Positions 1 through 8,515 of a stretch of 41,144 nt of DNA are shown in pieces. Below the pieces are notes generated by a model. The model was not told the origin of the DNA and searched no databases. It saw only the letters and a list, made by a program, of their open reading frames with translations. The stretch lies in the NCBI GenBank assembly GCA_025360225.1, contig JANYCN010000069.1, positions 1 to 41,144 of the forward strand, in the 5' to 3' direction. The position numbers and the translations under genes are program-made. Source of the stretch: Actinomycetes bacterium (GTDB taxonomy: Bacteria > Actinomycetota > Thermoleophilia > Gaiellales > F1-60-MAGs149). How positions within the stretch are numbered: position 1 is the stretch's first letter; each line of letters opens with the position of its first letter.

Positions 1-717
1 CTGATAGGCCGCGGCGGCATGGGCGACCTCCTGCGCGCGTACCTGTCGGCAAACGAGATCATCGTCTCGCTGATGCTCAACTACGTCGCCGGGATCATCG
101 CGACCTACCTGATCTTCGACGCTGAGACGTACTGGCGTGACACGTCGTCCGCGACGGCGGCGCTGTTCCCGGTCGGCAAGACGCTCGATCACGCCGCGAC
201 CTGGCCGCACTTCTCGCTATCGCTCGGGGTCGGCGTGTCGCTGCCCCTCGGCTTCCTCGTCGGTGCCGTCGTCGCCGTCGCGCTGATCCTCGTCGGCTCG
301 TACACCCGCTTCGGCTTCGAGATGCAGGTGATCGGCGACTCGCCGCGCGCCGCCGGGTACGCGGGCATGCGCACGCGGCGCACGCTCGTCGCGGTGATCG
401 CCATCTCGGGCGCGATCGCCGGGCTTGGCGGAGCGAGCCAGATCGGTGACTTCCGCCACCAGCTCGACTCGAAAGGCCTGCAGGCGGCTGGTTTCGGCTA
501 CTCCGGGATCGTCGTCGCCGCGCTCGCCCGGTTCAACCCGCTCGCGGTCGTCATCGTCTCGCTCCTGATCGGCGGCCTCCGCGCCGGCGGGTACGCGCTC
601 CAAGGCCCCGACTTCCCCGCAGGGCTCGTCGGGACGCTGCAGGGCCTGATCCTCTTCTCCGCGCTCGGCGGCGAGCTGCTCGTCCGTTACCGCGTGCGGG
701 TCGGGAGGCGTCGGTGA
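1..717 (+). CDS. Nucleoside/purine-type ABC transporter permease, 5'-truncated by window edge
   Basis: Integral membrane permease of the BPD_transp_2 family (RbsC/NupP/YufP-like), which moves nucleosides, purines or simple sugars through an ABC importer. The frame is open from base 1, so the N-terminus lies outside the window; the first in-window ATG is at 19. Visible are several hydrophobic helices, a cytoplasmic loop with the family-typical run GDSPRAAGYAGM, and a Gly-rich final third. About 238 residues are present, so roughly the first third of a normal ~350-residue permease is missing. The stop overlaps the GTG of the next permease (GTGA, 714-717), so the pair is translationally coupled. 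Position at the head of a xanthine dehydrogenase/deaminase operon suggests a purine or nucleoside substrate, which is inference. The ATPase and binding protein presumably lie upstream. Confidence 0.88.
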   Translation: MIGRGGMGDLLRAYLSANEIIVSLMLNYVAGIIATYLIFDAETYWRDTSSATAALFPVGKTLDHAATWPHFSLSLGVGVSLPLGFLVGAVVAVALILVGSYTRFGFEMQVIGDSPRAAGYAGMRTRRTLVAVIAISGAIAGLGGASQIGDFRHQLDSKGLQAAGFGYSGIVVAALARFNPLAVVIVSLLIGGLRAGGYALQGPDFPAGLVGTLQGLILFSALGGELLVRYRVRVGRRR

Positions 718-1676
718 ACACGAGCATCGTCGTCGTCGTTCTCGCCTCGGCCGTCCTGTACGGCACGCCCCTCGTGTTCGCCGCGCTCGGTGAGCTGCTC
801 GCGGAGCGCTCCGGCGTGCTCAACCTCGGCGTCGAAGGGATGATGCTCGGCGGCGCCGTGATGGGGTTCTGGGCGGTGCAGCGGATCGACGCGCCGACAC
901 CCGTCGCGCTGGCGCTCGCGACGCTCGCCGCAGCTGCGGGTGGCGGCGTGCTCGCCCTGATCCACGCGTTCCTGGTGATCACGTTGCGGGCGAGCCAGAT
1001 CGTGTCCGGCCTCGCGCTGACGATCTTCGCCGGGGCCGGAGGCCTGTCTTCCTACATCGGGACCGTTGAGAGCTTGCCGGCGAACCCGGCACGGCACTCG
1101 TTTGACCCCGTCAACCTCCTCGGGCTGCAGGACCTGCCGGTGATCGGCCCGGTGCTGTTCGGGCAGTCGATGCTGGTGTACGTGTCGTGGGTCGCGACGG
1201 TGGCGGTCGGCCTGTACCTCGGGCGAACGCGGACCGGTCTAAACGTGCGAGCGGTCGGCGAGGCGCCGGCGGCTGCCGACGCTGCGGGCATCTCGGTGAC
1301 CCGCTACCGCTACCTCCACGTCGTCGCTGGCGGCGCCTTCGCCGGCGTCGGCGGCGCCTGCTTCAGCCTCTCGATCACGCCGCAATGGGTCGACGGCCTG
1401 ACGGGCGGCGCCGGCTGGATCGCCGTCGCGCTGGTGATCTTCTCGTTCTGGCGCGCCGACCTCTGCCTCGTCGGCGCCTACCTGTTCGGCGCGTTCAGCG
1501 CTCTCGGGCCCACCTTGCAACCGCGCGGCTACACGCTGGTTCCCGAGGCGGTGTGGATTGCCTTCCCGTACCTCATCACGATCGTCGTCCTCGTGGTGGT
1601 CTCCGCCGGCTCGGCGCGCCGCCGCCTTGGCGCCCCGGCCGCCCTCGGCATCCCGTACGTCCGGGAGGAGCGGTGA
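714..1676 (+). CDS. Nucleoside/purine-type ABC transporter permease, second subunit
   Basis: Second permease of the importer (NupQ/YufQ-like, BPD_transp_2 family), 320 residues, which is the normal size for this shorter partner. It starts at GTG 714, overlapping the previous stop by 4 nt. About eight to ten hydrophobic segments are visible. Near residues 36-48 is the family motif ERSGVLNLGVEGMML, and the loop around residues 178-190 reads NVRAVGEAPAAADAAG, which matches the conserved cytoplasmic coupling loop. Its stop overlaps the GTG of the FAD subunit gene at 1673. Two permeases directly followed by purine hydroxylase genes argue that imported purines or nucleosides are oxidised at once; the actual substrate cannot be read from sequence. 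Confidence 0.9.
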   Translation: MNTSIVVVVLASAVLYGTPLVFAALGELLAERSGVLNLGVEGMMLGGAVMGFWAVQRIDAPTPVALALATLAAAAGGGVLALIHAFLVITLRASQIVSGLALTIFAGAGGLSSYIGTVESLPANPARHSFDPVNLLGLQDLPVIGPVLFGQSMLVYVSWVATVAVGLYLGRTRTGLNVRAVGEAPAAADAAGISVTRYRYLHVVAGGAFAGVGGACFSLSITPQWVDGLTGGAGWIAVALVIFSFWRADLCLVGAYLFGAFSALGPTLQPRGYTLVPEAVWIAFPYLITIVVLVVVSAGSARRRLGAPAALGIPYVREER

Positions 1677-2530
1677 CCGTGCTCCGCCCGGCGACGCTCG
1701 CGGCCGCCCTCGCGGCTCGATCCGAGCACCCAGGGGCGCTCCTCGTCGCCGGTGGGACAGACGCCATGGTCGCGATCAACAGCGGGCGGCTGCGCGCCGA
1801 GGTCACCGTCGACCTCACCGGCGTCGGCGAGCTGGCCAGCTGGAGCCGGTCGGGGTCGACCATCCGGATCGGCTCCGGGCTGACCTACACACGCCTGATC
1901 GCCGAGCTCGGTGATCTCTGTCCAGGGCTCGCGATGGCGTCGCGCACCGTCGGCTCGCCACAGATCCGCAACCGCGGCACCGTCGGCGGGAACGTCGCCA
2001 CGGCGTCGCCGGCGGGAGACGCCTTGCCGCCGCTCGTTGCCGCCGGTGCGGTCATCGAGCTGGCGTCGACGGACGGTGTGCGACGCGTCCCGATCGGCGC
2101 GTTCCTCGTCGGCCCGAAGCGATCGCTGCTCGCCCCGAACGAGCTGATCACTGCGATCGAACTGCCGGTCGCGCGTGGCCCGCAGCAGTTCTCGAAGGTC
2201 GGGCCGCGCAACGCGATGGTGATCGCCGTCTGCTCGCTCGCCGTCGACGTCGACGTAGCCTCTCGGCGCGTCGCCGTCGCAATCGGCTCCGCAGGACCAA
2301 CCACGCTGCGAGCGTTGGAGGCGGAGGCGGTCGCCTCCGCGGCAATCGACTGGACGACCGGTGCACTTGGCGACGCCGACCTCGCGCGCTTCGCGGCGCT
2401 CGTCGCGCAGGCGGCCCGTCCGATCGACGACGTGCGCGGCACGGCTGCCTACCGTCGCCACGCGCTCGCCGTGCTCGCACGCCGAAGCCTTGGCTGGTCG
2501 CTCGAGGCGCTCAGGCGGGCGGTCGCATGA
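1673..2530 (+). CDS. xdhB: Xanthine dehydrogenase-type FAD-binding subunit
   Basis: FAD subunit of a three-subunit molybdenum hydroxylase (CoxM/XdhB family, 285 residues, normal length). It passes electrons from the 2Fe-2S subunit through FAD to an acceptor. The start was chosen as GTG 1673 because it overlaps the permease stop (GTGA) and gives a family-like N-terminus (VTVLRPATLAAALA); the frame is open far upstream but that part is a shadow of the permease gene. Visible motifs are the first FAD-binding loop LVAGGTDAM (about residues 24-32) and the second, GSPQIRNRGTVGGNVATASP (about 94-113). The C-terminal CO_deh_flav_C domain follows. It overlaps the 2Fe-2S gene by 4 nt (ATGA). The gene symbol follows E. 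coli naming (A=Mo, B=FAD, C=FeS). Confidence 0.9.
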   Translation: MTVLRPATLAAALAARSEHPGALLVAGGTDAMVAINSGRLRAEVTVDLTGVGELASWSRSGSTIRIGSGLTYTRLIAELGDLCPGLAMASRTVGSPQIRNRGTVGGNVATASPAGDALPPLVAAGAVIELASTDGVRRVPIGAFLVGPKRSLLAPNELITAIELPVARGPQQFSKVGPRNAMVIAVCSLAVDVDVASRRVAVAIGSAGPTTLRALEAEAVASAAIDWTTGALGDADLARFAALVAQAARPIDDVRGTAAYRRHALAVLARRSLGWSLEALRRAVA

Positions 2531-2994
2531 GGGTCTCGCTGATGGTGAACGGCACGGCGCGGGTCGCCGACGGCGTCCTCGAGTCCGACAGCCTGTTGAC
2601 GATGCTGCGCGAGCGGCTCGACCTGCCGGGATCGAAGGGGGCGTGCGAGCAGGGCGAGTGTGGCTCCTGCTCGGTGTACCTCGATGGCGTGCTCGTCTGC
2701 TCTTGCCTGGTCCTCGCCGCGCAGGCGGACGGGCACGGCGTGTTGACGGTGGAAGGGCTTGCCGACGGCGACCGCCTCGACCCGGTGCAGCAAGCGTTCA
2801 TCGATGCGGGCGCCGTGCAGTGCGGCTTCTGCACGCCGGGGCTGGTGCTCGCCGCCCACGACCTGCTCGGGCGTCACCGCGACCCGTCCGACCTCGAGAT
2901 CCGCGAGGCGCTCGCCGGCAACCTGTGCCGCTGCACCGGGTATGAGAAGGTGCTCGACGCCGTCCGCCTCGCCCTCGCACGGCGGTCGCGGTGA
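2527..2994 (+). CDS. xdhC: Xanthine dehydrogenase-type 2Fe-2S subunit
   Basis: Small iron-sulfur subunit (CoxS/XdhC family), 155 residues, carrying two [2Fe-2S] clusters that relay electrons from the Mo centre to FAD. The plant-ferredoxin-type cluster ligands are Cys40, Cys45, Cys48 and Cys60 (CEQGECGSC motif). The second, helical domain has Cys99, Cys102 (QCGFCTPG) and Cys134, Cys136 (CRCTGYE). All eight ligands are present, so the subunit looks functional. It overlaps both the FAD subunit gene and the amidohydrolase gene by 4 nt. The molybdenum subunit is not adjacent; it lies three genes downstream at 6344. Confidence 0.94.
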   Translation: MRVSLMVNGTARVADGVLESDSLLTMLRERLDLPGSKGACEQGECGSCSVYLDGVLVCSCLVLAAQADGHGVLTVEGLADGDRLDPVQQAFIDAGAVQCGFCTPGLVLAAHDLLGRHRDPSDLEIREALAGNLCRCTGYEKVLDAVRLALARRSR

Positions 2995-4352
2995 GCGCCA
3001 TCCTGGTCGCCGGCTGTTCCGTCGCGACCCTCAACGCCGCCGGCATCGAGCATGCCGACGGGCACGTGCTCGTCGACGGCGACCGGATCGTCTCGGTCGG
3101 CCCGGGTCGTCCGGCTATCGTCGCCGAGGACACGCGCGTGATCGACGGGCGCGGCCTGCTCGCGACGCCCGGCCTCGTCAACTGCCACCACCACCTCTAC
3201 CAGTGGGCAACGCGTGGCCTCGCGACCGACGCCAACCTGTTCGAGTGGCTCGTGGCGCTGTACCCGACCTGGGCGCGGATCGACGCCGACATCGAGCACG
3301 CCGCGGCGAGCGCCGGGCTCGCCGCGCTCGCCGTCTCGGGCTGCTCGACGACGATGGATCACCACTACGTCTTCCCACAGGGCGGCGGCGACCTGCTCGC
3401 GGCCGAGATCGAGGCGGCGCGCTCGATCGGCCTGCGTTTCCACCCGTGCCGCGGCTCGATGGACCTCGGTGTCTCCGCCGGCGGGCTCCCCCCGGACGAG
3501 GTGGTGGAGGACCGTGACGTCGTGCTCGCGGCGACCGAGGACGCGATCCGCCGCTACCACGACCCGTCGCCGACATCGATGCTGCGGGTAGCCGTCGCGC
3601 CCTGCTCGCCGTTCTCCGTCACCGGCGGGCTGATGGACGACGCAGCGGCGCTCGCGCGACGGCTCGGCGTGCGCCTGCACACGCACATGGCAGAGACGGT
3701 CGAGGAGGAGGCGTACTGCATCGAGCTGTTCGGCTGCCGTCCGGTGGAGTACCTCGAGCAGCACGGCTGGCTCGGCGACGACGTGTGGCTCGCCCACTGC
3801 GTCCACCTCTCCGCCGCGGAGATCGCCCGTTTCGGCGCGACGGGAACCGGTGTCGCGCACTGCCCGAGCTCGAACGCGCGGCTCGGCGCCGGCATCGCGC
3901 CGGTGCGTGACCTGCTCGCCGTCGGCGCTCCGGTCGGGCTCGGCGTCGACGGCGCGGCCTCGAACGAGGCGGGCGAGCTGCAGATCGAGCTGCGCCAGGC
4001 CCTCTTCGCAGCGCGGTTACGGGGCGGCGCGGCGGCGATGTCGTGTCGCGACGCGCTCGCGCTCGCAACGATCGGCGGCGCTCGCTGCCTCGGTCGCGAG
4101 CAGGAGATCGGCTCGCTCGAGGTTGGGAAGCGCGCCGACGTCGCGCTCTGGCGCGTCGATGACCTCGGCGGCGCAGGGATCGACGACCCCGTCGCCGCGC
4201 TCGTTCTCGGGCCGCAACGTCGCGTCGAGACGCTCGTCGTCGCCGGTCGGGTCGTCGTCGAAGCCGGCGAGCTGCGTACGCGCAGCGAGCAGGAGATCGC
4301 CGGTGGGATCGCCGCGGCGAGCGCTCGCCTGAAGGCGCGGGCCGCCCGATGA
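2991..4352 (+). CDS. 8-oxoguanine deaminase-like amidohydrolase
   Basis: Amidohydrolase-superfamily purine/triazine deaminase (TRZ/ATZ group), 453 residues. The best guess is 8-oxoguanine deaminase, converting 8-oxoguanine to urate plus ammonia. The metal-binding HxH is His66/His68 in VNCHHHL. Cys118 in GCSTTMDHHYVFP matches a segment that I recall as typical of 8-oxoguanine deaminases. Further metal and catalytic elements are HTHMAE (about 230), AHCVHL (about 264) and the Asp of GVDGAASNE (about 320). It starts at GTG 2991, overlapping the previous stop. Its product urate is the substrate of PuuD encoded further down, so the placement fits. A guanine deaminase or related hydrolase with a different amino-purine substrate is the alternative. 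Confidence 0.85.
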   Translation: MSAILVAGCSVATLNAAGIEHADGHVLVDGDRIVSVGPGRPAIVAEDTRVIDGRGLLATPGLVNCHHHLYQWATRGLATDANLFEWLVALYPTWARIDADIEHAAASAGLAALAVSGCSTTMDHHYVFPQGGGDLLAAEIEAARSIGLRFHPCRGSMDLGVSAGGLPPDEVVEDRDVVLAATEDAIRRYHDPSPTSMLRVAVAPCSPFSVTGGLMDDAAALARRLGVRLHTHMAETVEEEAYCIELFGCRPVEYLEQHGWLGDDVWLAHCVHLSAAEIARFGATGTGVAHCPSSNARLGAGIAPVRDLLAVGAPVGLGVDGAASNEAGELQIELRQALFAARLRGGAAAMSCRDALALATIGGARCLGREQEIGSLEVGKRADVALWRVDDLGGAGIDDPVAALVLGPQRRVETLVVAGRVVVEAGELRTRSEQEIAGGIAAASARLKARAAR

Positions 4353-5425
4353 CGCCACGGGCGGCGATCGTCGGCACGGGGTTCATGGGAGCCACCCACC
4401 GGGAGGCGCTCGCTCGCCTCGGCGTCGAGGTGGTCGGGATCGTCGGCTCGTCGCCGGCTACCTCCACCTACGCGAGCTTCGCGGCGATGCTCGCCGACCC
4501 ACGGGTCGACGTCGTGCACCTCACGACGCCGAACGACCTCCACCACGCACAGGCGCTCGCGGTGCTGGCGGCGGGGAAGCACTGCATCTGCGAGAAGCCG
4601 CTCGCGATGACGGCGCGGGAGAGCCGAGCGCTGCTCGACGCGGCGCGTGCCAGCGGGCGCGTGCACTGCACGAACTTCAACCAGCGCTTCTACCCGCTCG
4701 TCGGACACGCGAGGGCGCTCGTCGGAGACGGCCAGCTCGGTCGCCCCTTCCACGCGCACGGTGGCTACCTGCAGGACTGGCTTCTGTACCCGACGGACGG
4801 CAACTGGCGCGTCGACGCCGCCCGCGGTGGTGCGTTGCGCGCCTTCGGGGACATCGGCTCGCACTGGATCGACATGGTCACCCACGTCACGTCCACACGG
4901 GTTGAGGCGGTTCTCGCGGAGCTGTCGACGTTCGTGCCCGAGCGCGGCGGCGTCGCCGTCACGACCGAGGACGTCGCCCACGTGCTGTTGCGCCTGAGCG
5001 GCGGCGCGCGCGCGTCGATGACGGTGTCGCAGGTCAGCGCTGGACGGAAGAACCTCTTGACCTTCGAGGTCGACTGCGCGGACGGGGCCGTCTCGTGGAG
5101 CTCGGAGCGATGTGACGAGCTATGGATCGGGCACCGTGACCGTCCGAACGAGACGCTGGTGAAGGACCGCACGCTGATGGCGTCGCCGGCCGCCGCGTTG
5201 AGCGACTACCCACCAGGTCACGTCGAGGGCTTTCCCGACACGTTCAAGCAGCTGTACCGTGCTGTCTACGCCGCGGTCGAGGCGGGCGCGATGCCGGCCG
5301 AGGACGAGGCGGCGTTCCCAACCTTCGCCGACGGCCACCGGCTAAACGTGATCGGCGAGGCGGTCCTGCGCAGCGCGCGTGAGGAGCGGTGGGTGCAGGT
5401 CGAAGAGATCGAGACGGAGGGGTAA
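4349..5425 (+). CDS. Gfo/Idh/MocA-family NAD(P)-dependent oxidoreductase
   Basis: 358-residue soluble oxidoreductase of the Gfo/Idh/MocA family. The N-terminal Rossmann fold has GTGFMG at residues 9-14, and CEKPLAM at 81-87 carries the family lysine (Lys83). The C-terminal half is the mixed alpha/beta substrate domain with GDIGSHWIDM around residue 170, containing the conserved catalytic-region histidine. Members usually oxidise or reduce sugars, inositols and related polyols. Translation is coupled to the deaminase (4 nt overlap), and a TIM-barrel isomerase follows. Such a pair is common in sugar/inositol clusters but odd inside a purine hydroxylase operon. The substrate is unknown; a ribose or other glycosyl moiety released from nucleosides is a guess. 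Confidence 0.87.
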   Translation: MTPRAAIVGTGFMGATHREALARLGVEVVGIVGSSPATSTYASFAAMLADPRVDVVHLTTPNDLHHAQALAVLAAGKHCICEKPLAMTARESRALLDAARASGRVHCTNFNQRFYPLVGHARALVGDGQLGRPFHAHGGYLQDWLLYPTDGNWRVDAARGGALRAFGDIGSHWIDMVTHVTSTRVEAVLAELSTFVPERGGVAVTTEDVAHVLLRLSGGARASMTVSQVSAGRKNLLTFEVDCADGAVSWSSERCDELWIGHRDRPNETLVKDRTLMASPAAALSDYPPGHVEGFPDTFKQLYRAVYAAVEAGAMPAEDEAAFPTFADGHRLNVIGEAVLRSAREERWVQVEEIETEG

Positions 5426-5426
5426 C

Positions 5427-6344
5427 GTGCGGCTTGGACTTCTGACGGCGGCCTTCGGGTCGTCGACGCTGAAGGAGGTGGCCGACTGGGCTTCGGCGAG
5501 CGGCTACCAGATGCTCGAGGTTGCCTGCTGGCCGGCGAGCGGGGCAGAGGTGCGTCGCTACTCCGGCGTGGCGCACATCGACTGCGCCACGCTGACCGCC
5601 GAGAAGGCCGAGGCGATCCGCTCGATGCTCGCCGCGCGCGGCCTCGAGATCTCCTCGCTCGCCTACTACCCGAACAACCTCCACCCGGACCGAGCGCACC
5701 GCGCGATGGTGAACGACCACCTACGCCGGGTGATCGACGCAGCGGTCCTGCTCGGCGTCGGCATCGTCGGCACCTTCGTTGGCAACGACAAGGACCGTTC
5801 CGTCGCCGACAACCTCGCCACGTTCACCGAGGTATGGCCGCCGCTCGTCGCCTACGCCTCGAGCCGGGGGGTGAAGATCGCGATCGAGAACTGCCCGATG
5901 ATCTTCTCCGCCGACGAGTGGCCTGGCGGGACGAACCTCGCGCAGCGCCCGGCGATCTGGCGCCGGATGTTCGAGATCATCCCGGATGCGAGCTTCGGGC
6001 TGAACCTCGACCCGAGCCACCTCGTCTGGCAGATGATCGACCACGAGCGCGTCGTGTACGACTTCGCTGACCGCATCCTTCACGTCCACGCGAAGGACAT
6101 GGAGATCGACCGCAACGGCCTCTACGAGCACGGCGTGATGTCCGTCGGCGTTGGCTGGCAGACCCCGCGACTGCCCGGTCTCGGGGAGATTCGCTGGGAC
6201 CGCTTCCTGGCCGCCCTGTACGCCGTCGGATACGACCACGTGATCTCCGTCGAGCACGAGGATCGAGCGTTCGAGGCGACCGACGAGCTGGTCAAGCGCG
6301 GGTTCCTGATCGCCCGCAACGCCCTCGCCCCGCTGATCGCCTGA
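5427..6344 (+). CDS. Sugar-phosphate isomerase/epimerase-like TIM-barrel protein
   Basis: 305-residue xylose-isomerase-like TIM barrel (AP_endonuc_2 family). The start was chosen as GTG 5427, one base after the previous stop; an in-frame extension to 5379 would overlap the oxidoreductase and has no family-like sequence. Probable divalent-metal ligands are Glu154 (AIENCP), Asp195 and His198 (LDPSHLVWQ), a His of HVHAKD (219-224) and the Glu of SVEHED near residue 274, which is the usual IolE/epimerase set. It is typically paired with Gfo/Idh/MocA dehydrogenases, as here. It overlaps the molybdenum subunit gene by one base (TGATG). The substrate is not identifiable from sequence. Confidence 0.85.
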   Translation: MRLGLLTAAFGSSTLKEVADWASASGYQMLEVACWPASGAEVRRYSGVAHIDCATLTAEKAEAIRSMLAARGLEISSLAYYPNNLHPDRAHRAMVNDHLRRVIDAAVLLGVGIVGTFVGNDKDRSVADNLATFTEVWPPLVAYASSRGVKIAIENCPMIFSADEWPGGTNLAQRPAIWRRMFEIIPDASFGLNLDPSHLVWQMIDHERVVYDFADRILHVHAKDMEIDRNGLYEHGVMSVGVGWQTPRLPGLGEIRWDRFLAALYAVGYDHVISVEHEDRAFEATDELVKRGFLIARNALAPLIA

Positions 6345-8515
6345 TGGCAAGCTCCGGCACCCGAACCCTCGTCCGCGGTCGGATCGGCGAGCTCGTGCTG
6401 CGACCCGACGGCGTGCCGAAGGTGACAGGCGCCTTCCAGTTCGCCAGCGACCTGTCAAGAGAGGGGATGGCGTGGGGCGTCACCGTTCGGAGCCCGCACG
6501 CCCACGCGCGGATCGCGGCGATCGACGTGTCCGAGGCAGCGGCGCTGCACGGCGTGCTGGCCGTCCTCACCCACGCCGACGTCCCCGGGCGCAAGACGTA
6601 CGGCATGGAGCACCACGACCAGCCGGTGCTCGCCTGGGACGAGGTGCGCTACGAGGGCGAGCCGGTCGTGATCGTCGCGGCGGTCGACCTCGAGACGGCG
6701 CGCCTCGCGGCGGCCCGCGTGCGTGTCCACTACGAGGAGCTGCCGGTGGTGACGTGGGACGACGGCATCGTGCTGCGTCACGTGCCGATCCGTCACGGTG
6801 ACCAGGAGGTCAGCGCCGAGGTCGTGGTGTCGGGAACGTACGAGGTTGGCATGCAGGACCAGGCCTTCCTCGGTCCGGAGTCGGGGCTGGCGATCCCCGC
6901 GGAAGATGGCGGCATCGACCTCCACGTTGCGACGCAGTGGTTGCACGTCGACCAGGAGCAGGTGGCGGCCTCCACCGGGCTCACGCTCGAGCAGACGCGC
7001 CTCCACCTGGCCGGCGTCGGTGGGGCGTTTGGTGGCCGCGAGGACGTCTCGATGCAGATCCACGCGAGCCTGCTCGCGTTGCGCTCGGGCCGGCCGGTGA
7101 AGATGGTTTACACGCGTGAGGAGTCGTTCTACGGCCACGTCCACCGTCACCCGGCGCGGATGCGCTACGAGCATGGAGCGACCCGCGACGGCCGCCTCGT
7201 CTACGTGAAGGCCGACGTGTTGCTCGACGGCGGCGCCTACGCGTCCAGCTCGCCGGCGGTCGTCTCGAACGCCGCGACGTTCGCGGTCGGGCCGTATCGC
7301 GTCGAGTCAGCGACGATCGACGCCACCGTGACGCTCACCAACAACCCGCCGTGCGGAGCGATGCGGGGCTTCGGCGCCGTTCAGGTGGCGTTCGCGCACG
7401 AGGCGCAGATGGATCGCCTCGCGGCCGCCCTCGGCATCGATCCGGTCGACCTGCGGATCGCCAACGCTCTCACCACCGGTGATCGGATGATCACCGGCCA
7501 GCTCGTCGAGGGCCCGGCGCCGGTTGCCGAGCTGCTCGAGCGGTTGCGCGCGATGCCGCTCCCTCCCGACACCGCGATGCTGCCGTCCGACCAGCGCGAC
7601 CTGCCCGGTGGGCTCGCGAACGTGACGCACGGTGAGGGCGTCCGACGCGGCGTCGGCTACGCCATCGGCTTCAAGAACATCGGCTTCTCGGAAGGGTTCG
7701 ACGACTACGCCACGGCGCGCGTCCGCGTGTCGCTCGTCGACGGCGCGCCGCGCGTCGAGGTGCACACCGCCGCCTGTGAGGTCGGGCAGGGGCTCGTCAC
7801 CGTCCTCGCACAGATCGCGCGGACCGAGCTCGAGATCGCCGACGTCGTCGTGCTGCAGGCCGACACGCTGGTCGGCTCGGCCGGCTCGACCTCGGCGTCG
7901 CGTCAGACGTGGATGACCGGCGGCGCCGTTCGCCTCGCCTGCGAGGCGGTGCGTGCGCGGCTCCACGAGCTGTCGCCGGAGCGCCACGTCGAGGAGACGG
8001 CGGAGCACCATCATCGCCCGACGGTACCGCTCGATCCGGTCACAGGGCAGGGCGACTCCGTCGTCGCGCTCGCGTTCGCCGCACACCGCGCTGTTGCCGA
8101 CGTCGACTGCGAGCTCGGGCTCGTGCGCGTCGTCGAGATCGCGACGAGCCAGGACGTCGGGCGGATCATCAACCCGATCCAGTGCGAGGGACAGATCCAG
8201 GGCGGGATCGCCCAGGGTCTCGGGCTCGCGGTGATGGAGGAGATCCAGCTCGGCGCGGGGCGCATCCGCAACGCGAGCTTCACCGACTACCTGATCCCCA
8301 CCGTGCTCGACATGCCGACGGTGCGTCTCGACATCCTCGAGACGCCGCACCCGCTGGCGCCGTACGGCCTGAACGGCGTCGGTGAGCCGCCGACGATCGC
8401 CTCGACGCCGGCGGTCGTTGCCGCGCTGCGGGACGCGTCAGGCATCGCGCTCGCACGCGTCCCGGTGCGCCCCGAGGACCTCACGACGTCTTCGTCTTCG
8501 GTTTCGTCGTCGTAG
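6344..8515 (+). CDS. xdhA: Xanthine dehydrogenase-type molybdopterin-binding subunit
   Basis: Catalytic Mo-molybdopterin subunit, 723 residues, which hydroxylates purines such as hypoxanthine and xanthine to urate. Visible elements are the N-terminal hammerhead domain, GGAFGGRED near residue 227, MRGFGAVQ near 339, and the catalytic-glutamate motif GVGEPP near 678. The Glu of GGRED and the Arg of MRGFG occupy the places of bovine Glu802 and Arg880. These contact purines in xanthine oxidoreductases and are changed in aldehyde oxidases, so a purine substrate is favoured. The protein ends in a Ser-rich tail (TTSSSSVSSS), encoded by DNA that also encodes, antisense, the end of the small gene at 8481-8816. 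It is separated from its FAD and FeS partners by three genes, although in the same operon. Confidence 0.93.
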   Translation: MASSGTRTLVRGRIGELVLRPDGVPKVTGAFQFASDLSREGMAWGVTVRSPHAHARIAAIDVSEAAALHGVLAVLTHADVPGRKTYGMEHHDQPVLAWDEVRYEGEPVVIVAAVDLETARLAAARVRVHYEELPVVTWDDGIVLRHVPIRHGDQEVSAEVVVSGTYEVGMQDQAFLGPESGLAIPAEDGGIDLHVATQWLHVDQEQVAASTGLTLEQTRLHLAGVGGAFGGREDVSMQIHASLLALRSGRPVKMVYTREESFYGHVHRHPARMRYEHGATRDGRLVYVKADVLLDGGAYASSSPAVVSNAATFAVGPYRVESATIDATVTLTNNPPCGAMRGFGAVQVAFAHEAQMDRLAAALGIDPVDLRIANALTTGDRMITGQLVEGPAPVAELLERLRAMPLPPDTAMLPSDQRDLPGGLANVTHGEGVRRGVGYAIGFKNIGFSEGFDDYATARVRVSLVDGAPRVEVHTAACEVGQGLVTVLAQIARTELEIADVVVLQADTLVGSAGSTSASRQTWMTGGAVRLACEAVRARLHELSPERHVEETAEHHHRPTVPLDPVTGQGDSVVALAFAAHRAVADVDCELGLVRVVEIATSQDVGRIINPIQCEGQIQGGIAQGLGLAVMEEIQLGAGRIRNASFTDYLIPTVLDMPTVRLDILETPHPLAPYGLNGVGEPPTIASTPAVVAALRDASGIALARVPVRPEDLTTSSSSVSSS

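Noticed and set aside
3554-4981. Long minus-strand frame of 475 codons opposite the deaminase and oxidoreductase genes
   Set aside because: Arg-rich composition without domains; it mirrors two well-recognised + strand genes. A shadow of GC-rich codon use.
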